From contig CM043968.1 of assembly GCA_014529385.2 (NCBI GenBank), positions 7,980,648 through 8,044,647 of the forward strand: DNA of 64,000 nt, written 5' to 3'. The stretch comes from Adiantum capillus-veneris. Its lineage: Eukaryota; Streptophyta; Polypodiopsida; Polypodiales; Pteridaceae. The notes beneath the pieces are model-generated. The model was given only the letters and a program-made list of their open reading frames with translations, was not told the DNA's origin and ran no database searches. Position numbers and translations under genes: made by a program. Shown here piece after piece: positions 33,951 through 44,166 of the stretch; within the stretch, counting starts at the first letter, position 1, and each line of letters begins with the position of its first letter.

Positions 33951-36091
33951 TGTGAGAAATTAAGAAAATTAAGAAATGTTATATTAATGTCTTCAAAAGG
34001 CCAAAGTGACCTATGAGACCAGAAAGTTACAATGTGGTGGATCTGATAAAGTCAGAGTTACAAGATGACAAATGACAAAATAAAAATACTATGGAATCCT
34101 AAACTGCTAGGTGTGAACTAAGCAGCTAGCTGGGATAGCTAAATCACAAGAGATCCAGCATCGGTCGCTGGCGGATCTCATCAATCTCCTCCATGGTCAA
34201 TAGTCTGACAGGGCTTCTGCATGTCAGGCCAAAGTGATCCGAATCCTCTGATGCAGCCTCCGTCGATGTTGTGTAGTCCTCCGCAATCGTGGGCGTCTAG
34301 ATCTCCCCAGCTCGGTCGCTCGGTCGATCGGTGTGCCTCTAGTGTGAGGCAACGAGCTCTGCTGTGGTAGTAGCTCCTCCGGGTGTTCAGTGGCAGCTCT
34401 AAAGAAGTCTGTGATCTATCTCTGAGACTGCCCTAGCCTCTCCTCTCATCAAGCTCTCTCTGTGTCTGCGCAGCTCGAGCAAAAACAAACCCAGGCATCT
34501 CTGATCCTCGTACCGCCAACTCTGGAGAGTGGTCCAAAAGCCCTCTCTGAACAAGCAATGGAAGCGGCCTCGTATCTTGTAGTAGACGGGGCAGTGACAT
34601 GTGTAGTGCAACTCTGTCTCAGGCTCGATGTCACACACGGGGCATGTCCTAGCCTCTGCTGGTACTCCGCTGTATCTCCCAGTCTCGACCCGCAGCAAGT
34701 ATGTGCGTATCTGGCCAACAACACATCATATCCCATGAGACAAGTGGGTGTCCATGTATCTGGGCCTCGTCACAAAACCATCCTCCGTAAGCTGGAGAAG
34801 ATGCTCTCTGTAGAAAGCCATCTTCGTGCCCAGCTCCTGTGCTAGCTGTATCCATGTCCTCCTGGTGTCTAGCTGAGTCAGGTCCAGGCAGATGAGCCTG
34901 GTGATCTCGGACTGTGTAAGAGTCAGAGAGGGTGCATCCAGTCAGAGAGGGTAATTTGTCTATGCTGAACCCATGCGCCTGAAACCATGATGTCATCTCC
35001 CCATACCAGCATGCTGTATCTCCCTGCATGGCTAACTCTCGAGAGGACTCAAGTGCAAGGCGGGCATATCTGTCTCTAGGAAGTTCCCACATGCGGTGTA
35101 TGGAGACAGATCTGGTGAGCGCCTCAACCACTAGTGGGGGGCAGCTAGCTCTGCTCGGACAATAGCACGTGGTACTGAAGCCTTAGCTCTAATGCGCCGC
35201 GAGATCATAGAGACCAAAGGCTTCTCCATGTCCTCCCATCCATCACTCCCGTGATGATCCAATGAAGGTCCCCAAATCTCAGCTCCATAAAGCAATGCAG
35301 AAGTCACCAAAGTGTCAAAGAGCCAGAGCTTCGTCCGAGGCTCCTGAAATTGAACCTGTGAACATATCCTTTCCAATCTACCCAATGCTGCATGGGCTCT
35401 GGTCAATCTAGTCTCTGTTGCCCTCCTCAATGAAAATGCTGGCCAACTAAAAACCACCCCAAGGTAAGTGTAAGCATCTGTATACTCCATTGTCTCCTGG
35501 CCGTATGTGAATGCGGGCGCTGACCTCCTGATCCACTGTGGGGTGGTATTAAATACCATGACCTTGGTTTTACCAAGGTTGACGGACAAACCACTTTCCT
35601 GGGCAAACCTATGCAAAGCATCCAAGTGACGTTGCATCCCCTCCGGAGAGTCGGAGATCGATACAATATCATCAACATATAACAATAATCCATGTCCCTG
35701 CCAGCTGTGCACCTCTATCACCATCTCTCTCAATGTAGTCAGAAACCTCATTCACATACATACCAAATAGAGTAGGAGAGAGCGGACAACCCTGCTTCAC
35801 CCCAATAGTTGAGTGAACCGGTGTGGATAGACCCTCTGAGGTGCGTACATGCCCCACCACTGACCTGTATAATGCTATGACCCCCCAAATGAGCTATGTG
35901 GGTACTCCCATCTGTTGTAATCTGCGCATCAATCTAGCTTTGGGTACTCTATCAAATGCTTTGCGGAAATCCACAAAGCTACAATAGAACTGTCTCCCAT
36001 TTGATCTGCCCTCCTCAATGATGGCTCTGAGTGTCAAGATATGGTCAAGAGTAGAAAAACCCCTCATGAACCTTGCCTGCCCGGCTGCGCG
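33951..36091 (-). mobile_element. LINE, 3' segment (RT to zinc tail), split by element C
   Basis: The minus strand continues a LINE ORF2 begun at 62406-62043. It holds GFSTLDHILTLRAIIEEG and FVDFRKAFDRVP (catalytic Asp motif), GVKQGCPLSPTLFGMYVNE, and the active site LLLYVDDIVSIS (YVDD at 35668-35679), then the thumb region SVNLGKTKVMVF. A C-terminal zinc motif CPVCDIEPETELHYTCHCP lies near 34600-34650. Frameshifts near 35735 and elsewhere, plus a stop near 35895, make it a pseudogene. The 3' end is placed near 33951 where LINE-like sequence stops; there is no clear poly(A). Confidence 0.82.
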
Positions 36092-36943
36092 TGTAACCGG
36101 CCCGTAGGGCGGTAGGCGTTGGCTTTCACCCGAAATTCTTTACTTTAGACACACACAGAGTACTTTGCAAAGGTAACCTGTAACGGAGATTGGAGATCAA
36201 CACCTAAGTACACACACGGCTCGGAAGCTAGAATGCTCCGAGCAGACGCCGACAACCTGTAGGCCCCAAAATTGGCACCCCTTTCGGTATTTCTTTATTC
36301 TTTAACAGAGGGAATAAAACCTGTGATCTCCTACAAGCTGCCCCGCACAATCTAGGCTAAGAAACACCTCTTCTGGGCCGATTTCGGCAACATAACTGTA
36401 CTAGGACGCTTAACAGTCAATATCCCCACGCAATAGGTGACTTTCCCGACGCATACGGACACTTTGCAAAAACTGGCGAGAATCTGCAGCACGCTGAATT
36501 CTCTGTGTTCTGCCCCGAAAATGCGCCAGGTCACCTGTACAGCGGTCCCCTCGCGTCCCCGAACCTCCTGGGGGTATTAGGGTCCGTTTAGGGCCGAAAC
36601 CCTAAACCTGCAAAAATACACAGCAGGCTGTAATTCCCTGTTTTGGGCTCCGTTTCGCGTGCCGGTCGCATCTGTAGCAAGACCTCGAGCTCTCGCACCT
36701 GTAGGGCTACTCGCCCTTTGAATCCGACGAGATTTTTGGCGTGAAACCTCTCTGAATTCACCTGTACCTGCGGGGGATTAGCCACTAGCTAATCCAGTAC
36801 CTGTGCAAGAGGCTCTTGCCTCGGCAATCGCGCATGAACCCACATAACTGTACATTGGTCAAATGAAAAGCCCACTAGTGGGGCATAACATACTGCTCGT
36901 GGGGGAGAGAGAGAGAGAGAGAGAGAGAGCAGTGCGTAGTGTG
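36092..36943 (-). repeat. Element C 3' LTR, distal part
   Basis: Complement of the LTR 3' portion, ending GGCCGGTTACA at 36092. It includes an (AG)n tract (about 36905-36929) and breaks off at GTGTG (36939-36943), the target duplication of element A. It continues at 45650. Confidence 0.88.
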
Positions 36944-38421
36944 TGTCACCAGTGTGTGACTACTATCTATCCTTTTTGTTGATTTCTTTCTTATTATCTA
37001 TTTACTTTCACTTTTTGGAAACACCCCTCGGGAAATCTAACTGCCCTGCATTGCATAGCTAGTGTGGAACTGTCCAGAGGGAGTCCGGGCCTGAGGGCAA
37101 GAGAGCACTAAGGTTGGACAAGGACTATGGTTAGCCAAGTGGGGTCATTGACTAGCCAAAGTGGAATCCTTTGCTACAGAGGCTACATTTCAGTTTTGGA
37201 TGTGGCCACAGTGTACAAAGAGGGTCGGATGACCTAGAAAGATACAATGGCAGCATCTCCTAAAATTTAGGGAACTGCTATTTTGGGACCTGAAAATGTC
37301 TTCGCGTCATTACGTGCAGTTTGACATGGGGATCATTTTGTTACTCTGTGGCCAAGTCAACAGAGGCTGCAGGTGAGATATTTTTAGACCCGAGGGTCTA
37401 AAGCGGGAAAATGCACAAATGAGTGACACTTGGCACTTTGAGGCCAGTTTACTACTTATAGAGAAGGCAAAAACGTGATTTATAGTTGGGAGGCTCATTT
37501 TGCAAGTCTCTGTCACAGGTTAAGAGCTATGGAGTGCTTGCTTTCCCTCTTATGCACAGTGCGGTGCCAGGAGTGATGCCCTGCACGCTACGCACTGCCC
37601 TCTCTCTCCCCTTTGGCAGTATGTTATGCCCCTCTAGTGGGCTTTTCATTTGACCAATGTACAGTTGTGTGGGTTCATGCGCGATTGCCGAGGCAAGAGC
37701 CTCTTGCACAGGTACTGGATTAGCTAGCGGCTAATCCCCCCGCAGGTACAGGTGAATTCGGAGAGGTTTCACGCCAGAAATCTCGTCCGATTCAAAGGGC
37801 AAGTAGCCCTACAGGTGCGGGAGCTCGAGGACTTGCTAGGGATGCGACCGGCACGCGAAACGGAGCCCGAAACAGTGAATTACAGCCTGCTGTGTATTTT
37901 TGCAGGTTTAGGGTTTTGGCCCTAAACGGACCCTAATACCCCCAGGAGGTTCGGGGATGCAAGGGGACCGTTGTACAGGTGATCTGGCGCATTTTCAGGG
38001 CTGAAAACAGAGAATTCAGCGTGCTGCAGATTCTCGCCAGGTTTTGCAAAGTGCCCGTATGCGTCGGGAAAGTCGGTCAATGCGTGGGAATACTGACCGT
38101 GAAGGGTTCTAGTACAGTTATGCTGCCGAAATCAGGCTGGAACAGTGGAAATTCAGCCGAGTTTGTGCGGGGCAGCTTGTAGGGAACCACAGCGTTTATT
38201 CCCTCTTTTGAACAATAAAGAAATACCGAAAGGGGCGCCTAAGTTAGGGGCCAATCTGGTGTCCGTCTACTCATACAGGTGCAATCTAGCAGCCTGTATC
38301 CCTCTCCCCTTTGTTGTGTCTTGAAAGTACAGGTAAAATAGACGACTAATAATGGGTGAAAGCTAAATCAAGGTTTAAAGTAAAGTCTACCGCCCTTTTT
38401 GGATTGAACAGGCCGGTTTCA
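36944..38421 (+). repeat. Element A 5' LTR
   Basis: TGTCACCAGTGTGTGAC to GCCGGTTTCA, 1478 bp. Contains a hairpin with arms GTTTAGGG and CCCTAAAC six bases apart (37906-37927), AATAAA at 38214-38219 as a possible poly(A) signal, and two copies of CTCTCCCCTTTG (37604-37615 and 38302-38313) that bracket the stretch missing in element B. Short frames inside it are not genes. Confidence 0.95.
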
Positions 38422-38437
38422 TGGTTCCATCGACGGG
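38422..38437 (+). other. Element A primer binding site (tRNA-Glu-like)
   Basis: TGGTTCCATCGACGGG directly abuts the LTR. It resembles the complement of a plant tRNA-Glu 3' end (recalled as ending CGGCAACGGAACCA) with about three mismatches; the older element C matches better. Confidence 0.6.
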
Positions 38438-38478
38438 ATTAAATCACTTTTTCCCATAGAAGTGAGCCTTGGTCAGTT

Positions 38479-41400
38479 TTGGGCTTGAAGACACAGGGGA
38501 TCATAGACCAGACACAGGGAATTGTAATTATGGCTGACAGACCAGATGATGTGACTGAAGAGGTTTCCTCTTCACAGGGTCAACAGACACATGAAGTGGG
38601 TGAGTCCTCAAGACCACCACAGACTGATGATGATATATTCAGGACCCAGTTGGCTACTGCTGTGGCTATGTTCACACAAGTAATGCAGAATCCGAGGTTT
38701 TTAGCCTTTCTGCAACCTCCTGTTCCGTCTCAGCAAGTTGGGTCACTGGATCATATTCAAAAGCCTGTTAAGGCTCGAGCACAGGTGATTCATACCGCAC
38801 AGTCAATGGAAACACCTGTACACTTGACGGAGAACATGCAGTCTCCACAACGTATGCCTAAGGTGCAAGAACAGGTGGCTGAGATGCCAGTTTTTCAAGC
38901 TGTACCAATTCAGCCCGCCACCTTTCAGCAGCCTATAGCTGGTTCTAATGGGCAGGGAAGCAACCTACAGGCTATGCAACAAGTCTTCCCACCACCTTCA
39001 GTACACCCTGGCTATTTTGGAGGTGGATCCGTATTCCAAAGCATGGCTGGTCATGCACCTGGAAATCAGTTTTATACGCCAGGAACAGTGTTTGCGGGTG
39101 CTCAAACGATGATGCCTAACCCCATGTACAGTGTCATGGGTATGCAACCAGGGTTTCAAAGCACTCAGGGACAATTTGGGATGCCACAAGCAAATTTTGG
39201 TATGGCTGGAATTACAAATCAGCAGCCAAATATGGCATTTCCAGGTCAAGTTAATAGCGGCCAAGGAACACAGATGAACCCTAATAGTGTTCCTATGTTT
39301 CAGTCACTTCCATATGACAATTTAACGCCGTTGGAGAGGCCAACTCCGTACAAAGAAGGTGGCAAAGGTGTGTCATTCACGACCTTTACAGGGTTTGATG
39401 ACAGGAAGAAGGCTCTTTCATTCCTCCAGCAGTTTGACAAGGCCTATGCAGGGGGAAACTTTACAGAGGCTTCAAAGGTCCGCAAGGCAGCCACTTTCTT
39501 GACAGGGAATGCGGGACAATGGTGGACAACTTTATTGCTTCAAGGGCAAGCTCCGTCCACATGGATTTACTTCAAGCAGATTTTTGCAGCAGCATGGTTA
39601 TCTGATGATTTCGAAGCAGATGTCATGACAGAATGGCACCAGCTAAATGCTGCCACTTGCAGAAATCTGGATGATTACAATCGGAAGTTTTGGAAAGCTC
39701 TACTTCCAGTAACTTCCTATAGGTTTGTGCCATTGACAGAACAGATAGAAAAATACTGTTGTGGCCTACCCAAAGGATTGAGAAAATACTGCACGAAGAC
39801 AAAAGTCACTACTTTGACGCAGCTCATCGAGGTAGCAAACACTGGCAATGGTTTGCTCAAGGGAGAAGATTGTGAATTTAACACTGGCGTCAAGGCAGGA
39901 TCAGGCAAGAAAAATTCAGCCAAGAAGCACGTTCCCAATGAGGCTCCTAAAGGGACTCAGGAGTCGGCCAACACAGGGAAAGACAAAGCTACGGCTGAAT
40001 CAGAAAAAGGACCAGCAAAGAAATGGAAAAGACGTTTTCCTCGCAAGTCAGAAGAGCAAAAGAAGGTCCTGAGGACAGAGAACAAATGCTTTATATGTGA
40101 GCAGCCTGGCCACATCGCTTACAACTGTCCTACAAAGAAAAGGCCAGCTGATTCTGAAGACAAGGAAGACAAGAAAGGAAAGAAGCCCATGGCTGGTCTA
40201 GTGCCAGATATGGTGGGCGACAAGCCAAATTCAGATGCAAGTGAGCTTTGCAGAGCATGGGGAAAGGTTAGGGATCAAACAGTGCTTATCTTCTTTGATC
40301 CAGGTGCCAAAGCCAACTTTATTTCCCCAGAATTGGCTTCAAAGTTGGGAATCAGACCTGAAGAGATGGGGTATACAGCAGAGGCAGGTTTGGCATGTCC
40401 TGGCCATACAGAGGCTGTGACACCCATCATTGGAAAGTTGCGTCTACATATCCAGTCCTATGTAGATGCTGAAGAATTTTACATCATGCCACCGGACGGA
40501 TGTGATGTGTTGTTAGGTATTCCTTGGTTGTTTCGTGTACAGGGAATCATGGATGCCTACAACAAAAAGATCACTGTACAGAGCAGGGGAAAGACTCACA
40601 TTCTGGATGTAAAGCTTAAAGGGGAGTCTATTCCTACTGTATCAGCTTCTGCTATTACTTCTGTAATGAAAAAGCATCTTTCTGCGTACTTAGTTTTTGC
40701 ACGTGAAGTGTCAGATTGTGATGAATCAAATTTATCTGTGCTAGATAAAGAAAGGTCAATGTTTTTACAACAGTATAGTGACTGTTTTTCCGATTCATTA
40801 CCGTCTCAATTACCGCCAGAGAGACCCGAGGACCATGCGATAGATTTGGTGCCAGGCTGTAGCCCACCAAATAAGCCTCCGTACAGGGTTAGTGCGGCTC
40901 AGCAGAAAGAGATAATGGGCCAAGTACAGGAGCTGTTAGAAAAAGGGCTGATTCAGCCCAGTTCATCTCCATTCTGTTCTCCAGTGTTGTTGGTGCAGAA
41001 AAAGGATGGCTCATGGCGTATGTGCATCGACTACCGTGCACTGAACAAGAATACCATCAAGAATAGGTTTCCTATACCTAGAATTGATGATATTATGGAC
41101 AAATTAGAAGGAGCAGCTATGTTTAGCAGGATAGATCTAAAGAGTGGGTATCATCAGATCCGCATTAGATCAGAGGATGTGCACAAGACTGCTTTTAGAA
41201 CAACGTTTGGCCTTTACGAATTTTTAGTGATGCCCTTTGGTCTCACAAATGCTCCTGCTACGTTTAATAGGATGATGGACAGAATTTTCCGTCCACACCA
41301 GCAGTTTGTTGGTACGTTATTTGATGACATGATAGTCTACTCAAAGAATGAAGAGGAGCATAGGCATCACTTGGCCATTGTGTTCAAAGAGCTACGCAGT

Positions 41401-43593
41401 CATAGGTTGCTCATCAATGCAAAGAAAAGTGAGTTTTTTCTGGAAGAGATTCACTTTCTGGGACACATTGTCTCAAAGGATGGTGTCAGAATGGATCCTG
41501 CAAAAGTCGAAGCGATCAAGTCATGGCCAAATTTGAAGACGGTGCATGATGTCCGAAGCTTTTTGGGACTATGCTCCTATTACAGAAGGTTTATTCGAAA
41601 TTTCGCTGAGATTGCTTCACCTTTATATGCTCTTCAAAAGAAGGCAGTCACCTTCAGATGGACACAGAAAGAGATTTCAGCTTTTAATCTCTTAAAGGAA
41701 AAGATGACTTCGGATCCAGTCATTGTGTTGCCAGATCTTAGGAAGTCATTTGTGGTCCAGTGTGATGCCTGCGGTAGTAGCATTGGTGCTGTGCTAATGC
41801 AAGATGGCAGGGTAGTAGCCTATGAGAGTAGAATTTTGCAAGGGCCAGAGATGACCATGCAGGTCTATGAGAAAGAGTTACTGGCTGTGATTCATGCGCT
41901 CTTAAGTTGGAAACACTACCTGCTAGGTGCAGACTTTGTTGTCCAAACGGACCATCAGACCTTGCGATACTTCTTGACACAGACAAAGTTATCTGAGAAG
42001 CATATGCGATGGGCAAATATCTTGTCCATGTTCCATTTTCAGATTGTGCATGTGGAAGGCAAGAAGAACGTTGTGGCTGATGCCTTGTCAAGGAAGCCAC
42101 AAATTTCAGCTGTGTCGATTCCTTATCATCATGAACTTGATGATATGAGAGAACAGTATGCAAATGATGAAGATTTTGCAAGGGTCTTCGAGCAACTAAT
42201 GGATGGACAACGTCATGAACATTATCTTCTTAAAGACGGGTTCATGATGATGCATGGCAGATTGTGTGTCACAAAGCCATTGCGACGCAAAGTTATGGAA
42301 GAGAGTCATGTCCCACCGTATGCAGGGCATCGTGGTATCGATGCTACAGTTAAAGCGGTTGAGACATTCTTCTATTGGCCTACATTGAGAAGGGATGTGG
42401 ATGCCTTTGTGCGAGAATGCCTAATATGCCAAAAGGTCAAGTTTGACAGGCAAAAGGCACCAGGGTTATTGCAACCGCTACCTATTCCAGATAAACCATG
42501 GGAAAGTATTGCTATGGATTTTATCTTTGATCTTCCAAGAACGCAGACAGGAAATGATGGTATTTGGACCATTATTTGCAGATTCAGCAAACAGGCTCAT
42601 TTTATTCCTGTCAGGAAGAAGATAAAGCCAGATCAGATGGCACGCTTGTTTATGAGCAATATTTTCAAGTATCATGGCATGCCACAGTCGATTATTAGCG
42701 ACCGTGATCCACGCATGACTAGTTTGTTCTGGAGAGGCTTGTTTGAGAATATGGGCACCACGCTCAAATTCTCTTCGTCATTTCATCCTCAAACAGATGG
42801 GCAGTCAGAAGAGGCAAATTCTACTGTCCTAGATCTGCTGAAGTGCTATGTGTCAGAGCATAAAGGAAGGTGGGAGCAGTATTTGCCATTGGTGGAGTAT
42901 GCATACAATAATACAGTGCATTCATCAACTGGCAAGGCACCCTTTGAGATAGTTGAAGGTGGCAAGAAAGTTCCTCCCATACTGCATACAAAGGACAAGA
43001 TATTTGAAGCAGATAAGTATGTTCAAGACATGGATGAAATGTACAAGAAGGTCAAAGTGGCCTTAGAAAGGACTCAGGCAAAGCAAAAGAAAGCAGCTGA
43101 TCGTCACCGTCGTGAAGTGGTATATTCACTTGGTGATTGGGTGCTTTTACGCTTTGAAAAGGCAAGGTTAAAGAAGATGAAGGGCAAGGAAAGAGTGTTT
43201 CCAAAGCTCAGCATGCGTTACTATGGGCCTTTTCAAGTGTGCGACATAATCAGTGATGTTGCATATAGGCTGAAATTGCCTGACAGTTGGAAGATTCACA
43301 ATGCGTTTCATGTGAGTCTTCTCAGACCCTATGTGGGTGATGTGCCAGAAGATATACCAGCTGAAGATCAGCCGGAAGTCGAGGAACTTGACGAAATCTT
43401 GGTCCCTGAACAGATTTTGGCACACAAAGAAAGGAAAGTGAAAGGCAAGGTTGCTAGGCGTTACTTGGTAAAGTTCAGAAACTATCCACCAATGGATGCT
43501 AAGTGGATGGAAGAAGGTGAACTTGCAGAGTCACCAACTGTGTTATCACTTTACCTGGAAGCCTTCGATTTGCAACCTACCTTGACCCCTTGA
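38479..43593 (+). CDS. Ty3/gypsy Gag-Pol polyprotein, element A
   Basis: 1704 residues, no stop. Order: Gln/Met/Pro-rich N-terminus; Gag capsid about 295-460 (AATFLTGNAGQWW); CCHC knuckle 537-550; protease with FFDPGA, Asp607-Pro-Gly; RT about 800-1000 with Asp886 and LFDD 947-950; RNase H Asp1096, Glu1133, Asp1158; integrase HHCC His1277, His1284, Cys1314, Cys1317; catalytic Asp1347, Asp1408, Glu1444 (exact D-35-E); GPF 1583-1585; chromodomain about 1638-1695 (YLVKFRNYPPMDAKW). The chromodomain marks a chromovirus, whose integrase targets chromatin marks. The likely start is Met at 38530 (MADRPDD), because element C also has MAD there, rather than 38479. Odd points: D-P-G replaces D-S/T-G in protease, and Leu947 replaces the Phe found in B and C at the aromatic YxDD position. 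Confidence 0.96.
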   Translation: MGLKTQGIIDQTQGIVIMADRPDDVTEEVSSSQGQQTHEVGESSRPPQTDDDIFRTQLATAVAMFTQVMQNPRFLAFLQPPVPSQQVGSLDHIQKPVKARAQVIHTAQSMETPVHLTENMQSPQRMPKVQEQVAEMPVFQAVPIQPATFQQPIAGSNGQGSNLQAMQQVFPPPSVHPGYFGGGSVFQSMAGHAPGNQFYTPGTVFAGAQTMMPNPMYSVMGMQPGFQSTQGQFGMPQANFGMAGITNQQPNMAFPGQVNSGQGTQMNPNSVPMFQSLPYDNLTPLERPTPYKEGGKGVSFTTFTGFDDRKKALSFLQQFDKAYAGGNFTEASKVRKAATFLTGNAGQWWTTLLLQGQAPSTWIYFKQIFAAAWLSDDFEADVMTEWHQLNAATCRNLDDYNRKFWKALLPVTSYRFVPLTEQIEKYCCGLPKGLRKYCTKTKVTTLTQLIEVANTGNGLLKGEDCEFNTGVKAGSGKKNSAKKHVPNEAPKGTQESANTGKDKATAESEKGPAKKWKRRFPRKSEEQKKVLRTENKCFICEQPGHIAYNCPTKKRPADSEDKEDKKGKKPMAGLVPDMVGDKPNSDASELCRAWGKVRDQTVLIFFDPGAKANFISPELASKLGIRPEEMGYTAEAGLACPGHTEAVTPIIGKLRLHIQSYVDAEEFYIMPPDGCDVLLGIPWLFRVQGIMDAYNKKITVQSRGKTHILDVKLKGESIPTVSASAITSVMKKHLSAYLVFAREVSDCDESNLSVLDKERSMFLQQYSDCFSDSLPSQLPPERPEDHAIDLVPGCSPPNKPPYRVSAAQQKEIMGQVQELLEKGLIQPSSSPFCSPVLLVQKKDGSWRMCIDYRALNKNTIKNRFPIPRIDDIMDKLEGAAMFSRIDLKSGYHQIRIRSEDVHKTAFRTTFGLYEFLVMPFGLTNAPATFNRMMDRIFRPHQQFVGTLFDDMIVYSKNEEEHRHHLAIVFKELRSHRLLINAKKSEFFLEEIHFLGHIVSKDGVRMDPAKVEAIKSWPNLKTVHDVRSFLGLCSYYRRFIRNFAEIASPLYALQKKAVTFRWTQKEISAFNLLKEKMTSDPVIVLPDLRKSFVVQCDACGSSIGAVLMQDGRVVAYESRILQGPEMTMQVYEKELLAVIHALLSWKHYLLGADFVVQTDHQTLRYFLTQTKLSEKHMRWANILSMFHFQIVHVEGKKNVVADALSRKPQISAVSIPYHHELDDMREQYANDEDFARVFEQLMDGQRHEHYLLKDGFMMMHGRLCVTKPLRRKVMEESHVPPYAGHRGIDATVKAVETFFYWPTLRRDVDAFVRECLICQKVKFDRQKAPGLLQPLPIPDKPWESIAMDFIFDLPRTQTGNDGIWTIICRFSKQAHFIPVRKKIKPDQMARLFMSNIFKYHGMPQSIISDRDPRMTSLFWRGLFENMGTTLKFSSSFHPQTDGQSEEANSTVLDLLKCYVSEHKGRWEQYLPLVEYAYNNTVHSSTGKAPFEIVEGGKKVPPILHTKDKIFEADKYVQDMDEMYKKVKVALERTQAKQKKAADRHRREVVYSLGDWVLLRFEKARLKKMKGKERVFPKLSMRYYGPFQVCDIISDVAYRLKLPDSWKIHNAFHVSLLRPYVGDVPEDIPAEDQPEVEELDEILVPEQILAHKERKVKGKVARRYLVKFRNYPPMDAKWMEEGELAESPTVLSLYLEAFDLQPTLTP

Positions 43594-44154
43594 GTTTCAA
43601 AGCTAAATGGATTGTCAGTGTGACAATGGCTTTTGAAACAAATGATGTACATGGTATTTAAAGTGAGCTCAAATCAAATACCTGTTACATGAATGTTAGA
43701 GCTGTACAGATTGTCAGTTTGACAATTGCTCTTATGGAATGTCCAAAAGTTTGGTTAGTGCTATAGAAGTGAGTATTTCTTGTCAGTCTGTCAAGGATAC
43801 AGTGATTGCTTCTATTAAAGAGTACATGTGTAACTGCATTCTTAAACTGTTGGTTTGGGTATGCTCGAAAGTGTTACGGGATCCAACGTGTACTATAAGA
43901 CAGTGGCAAAATGTGCAGCTACCATTTTGTCATTGGAAAGTTAGTGACTCAAAGCAATGGCAGAGTGCGAAGCTACCACTATGTCATTGGGACAGGGTTC
44001 ACACGCAGGCAATACATGAGTCGACGAGGTGTTGAATACACTAGGGTTGACAATGAGCATGTATGTGTCGTATATGTGTCGACAGGTGTTGAATACATCA
44101 GTGTTGACAGTAAGCATGGACGACATAGATGCAAACGAGGACGTTTGAGATTTC
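43594..44154 (+). repeat. Repeat-rich 3' noncoding tail of element A
   Basis: Three families of short repeats follow the stop codon: hairpins ATTGTCA-N3-TGACAAT at 43611 and 43710 with a relative at 43780; a ~65-bp pair around GCAGCTACCATTTTGTCATTGG (43915 and 43970); and a ~60-bp pair around AGGTGTTGAATACA (44028 and 44085). The same set is in element B. Possible roles are RNA structure or packaging; the frames crossing it are not supported as genes. Confidence 0.75.
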
Positions 44155-44166
44155 AAGAGGGGGGTA
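44155..44166 (+). other. Element A polypurine tract
   Basis: AAGAGGGGGGTA immediately before the 3' LTR; identical tract before the 3' LTRs of B and C. Confidence 0.92.

Noticed and set aside
34462-34845. 127-codon plus-strand frame
   Set aside because: It is antisense to the LINE zinc-domain region, which carries the recognisable motif.
37310-38182. Short frames inside the LTRs of A, repeated in the other LTR and in B
   Set aside because: They recur only because the LTR is repeated, lie in noncoding LTR sequence and are broken in D and C.
41738-42181. 147-codon minus-strand frame inside the Gag-Pol of A (and at 55568-56011 in B)
   Set aside because: It is an antisense shadow of the conserved RNase H region.
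38479-43593. Possibility that the 1704-residue protein is a domesticated host gene
   Set aside because: Flanking LTRs, primer site, polypurine tract and target duplications show a mobile element.
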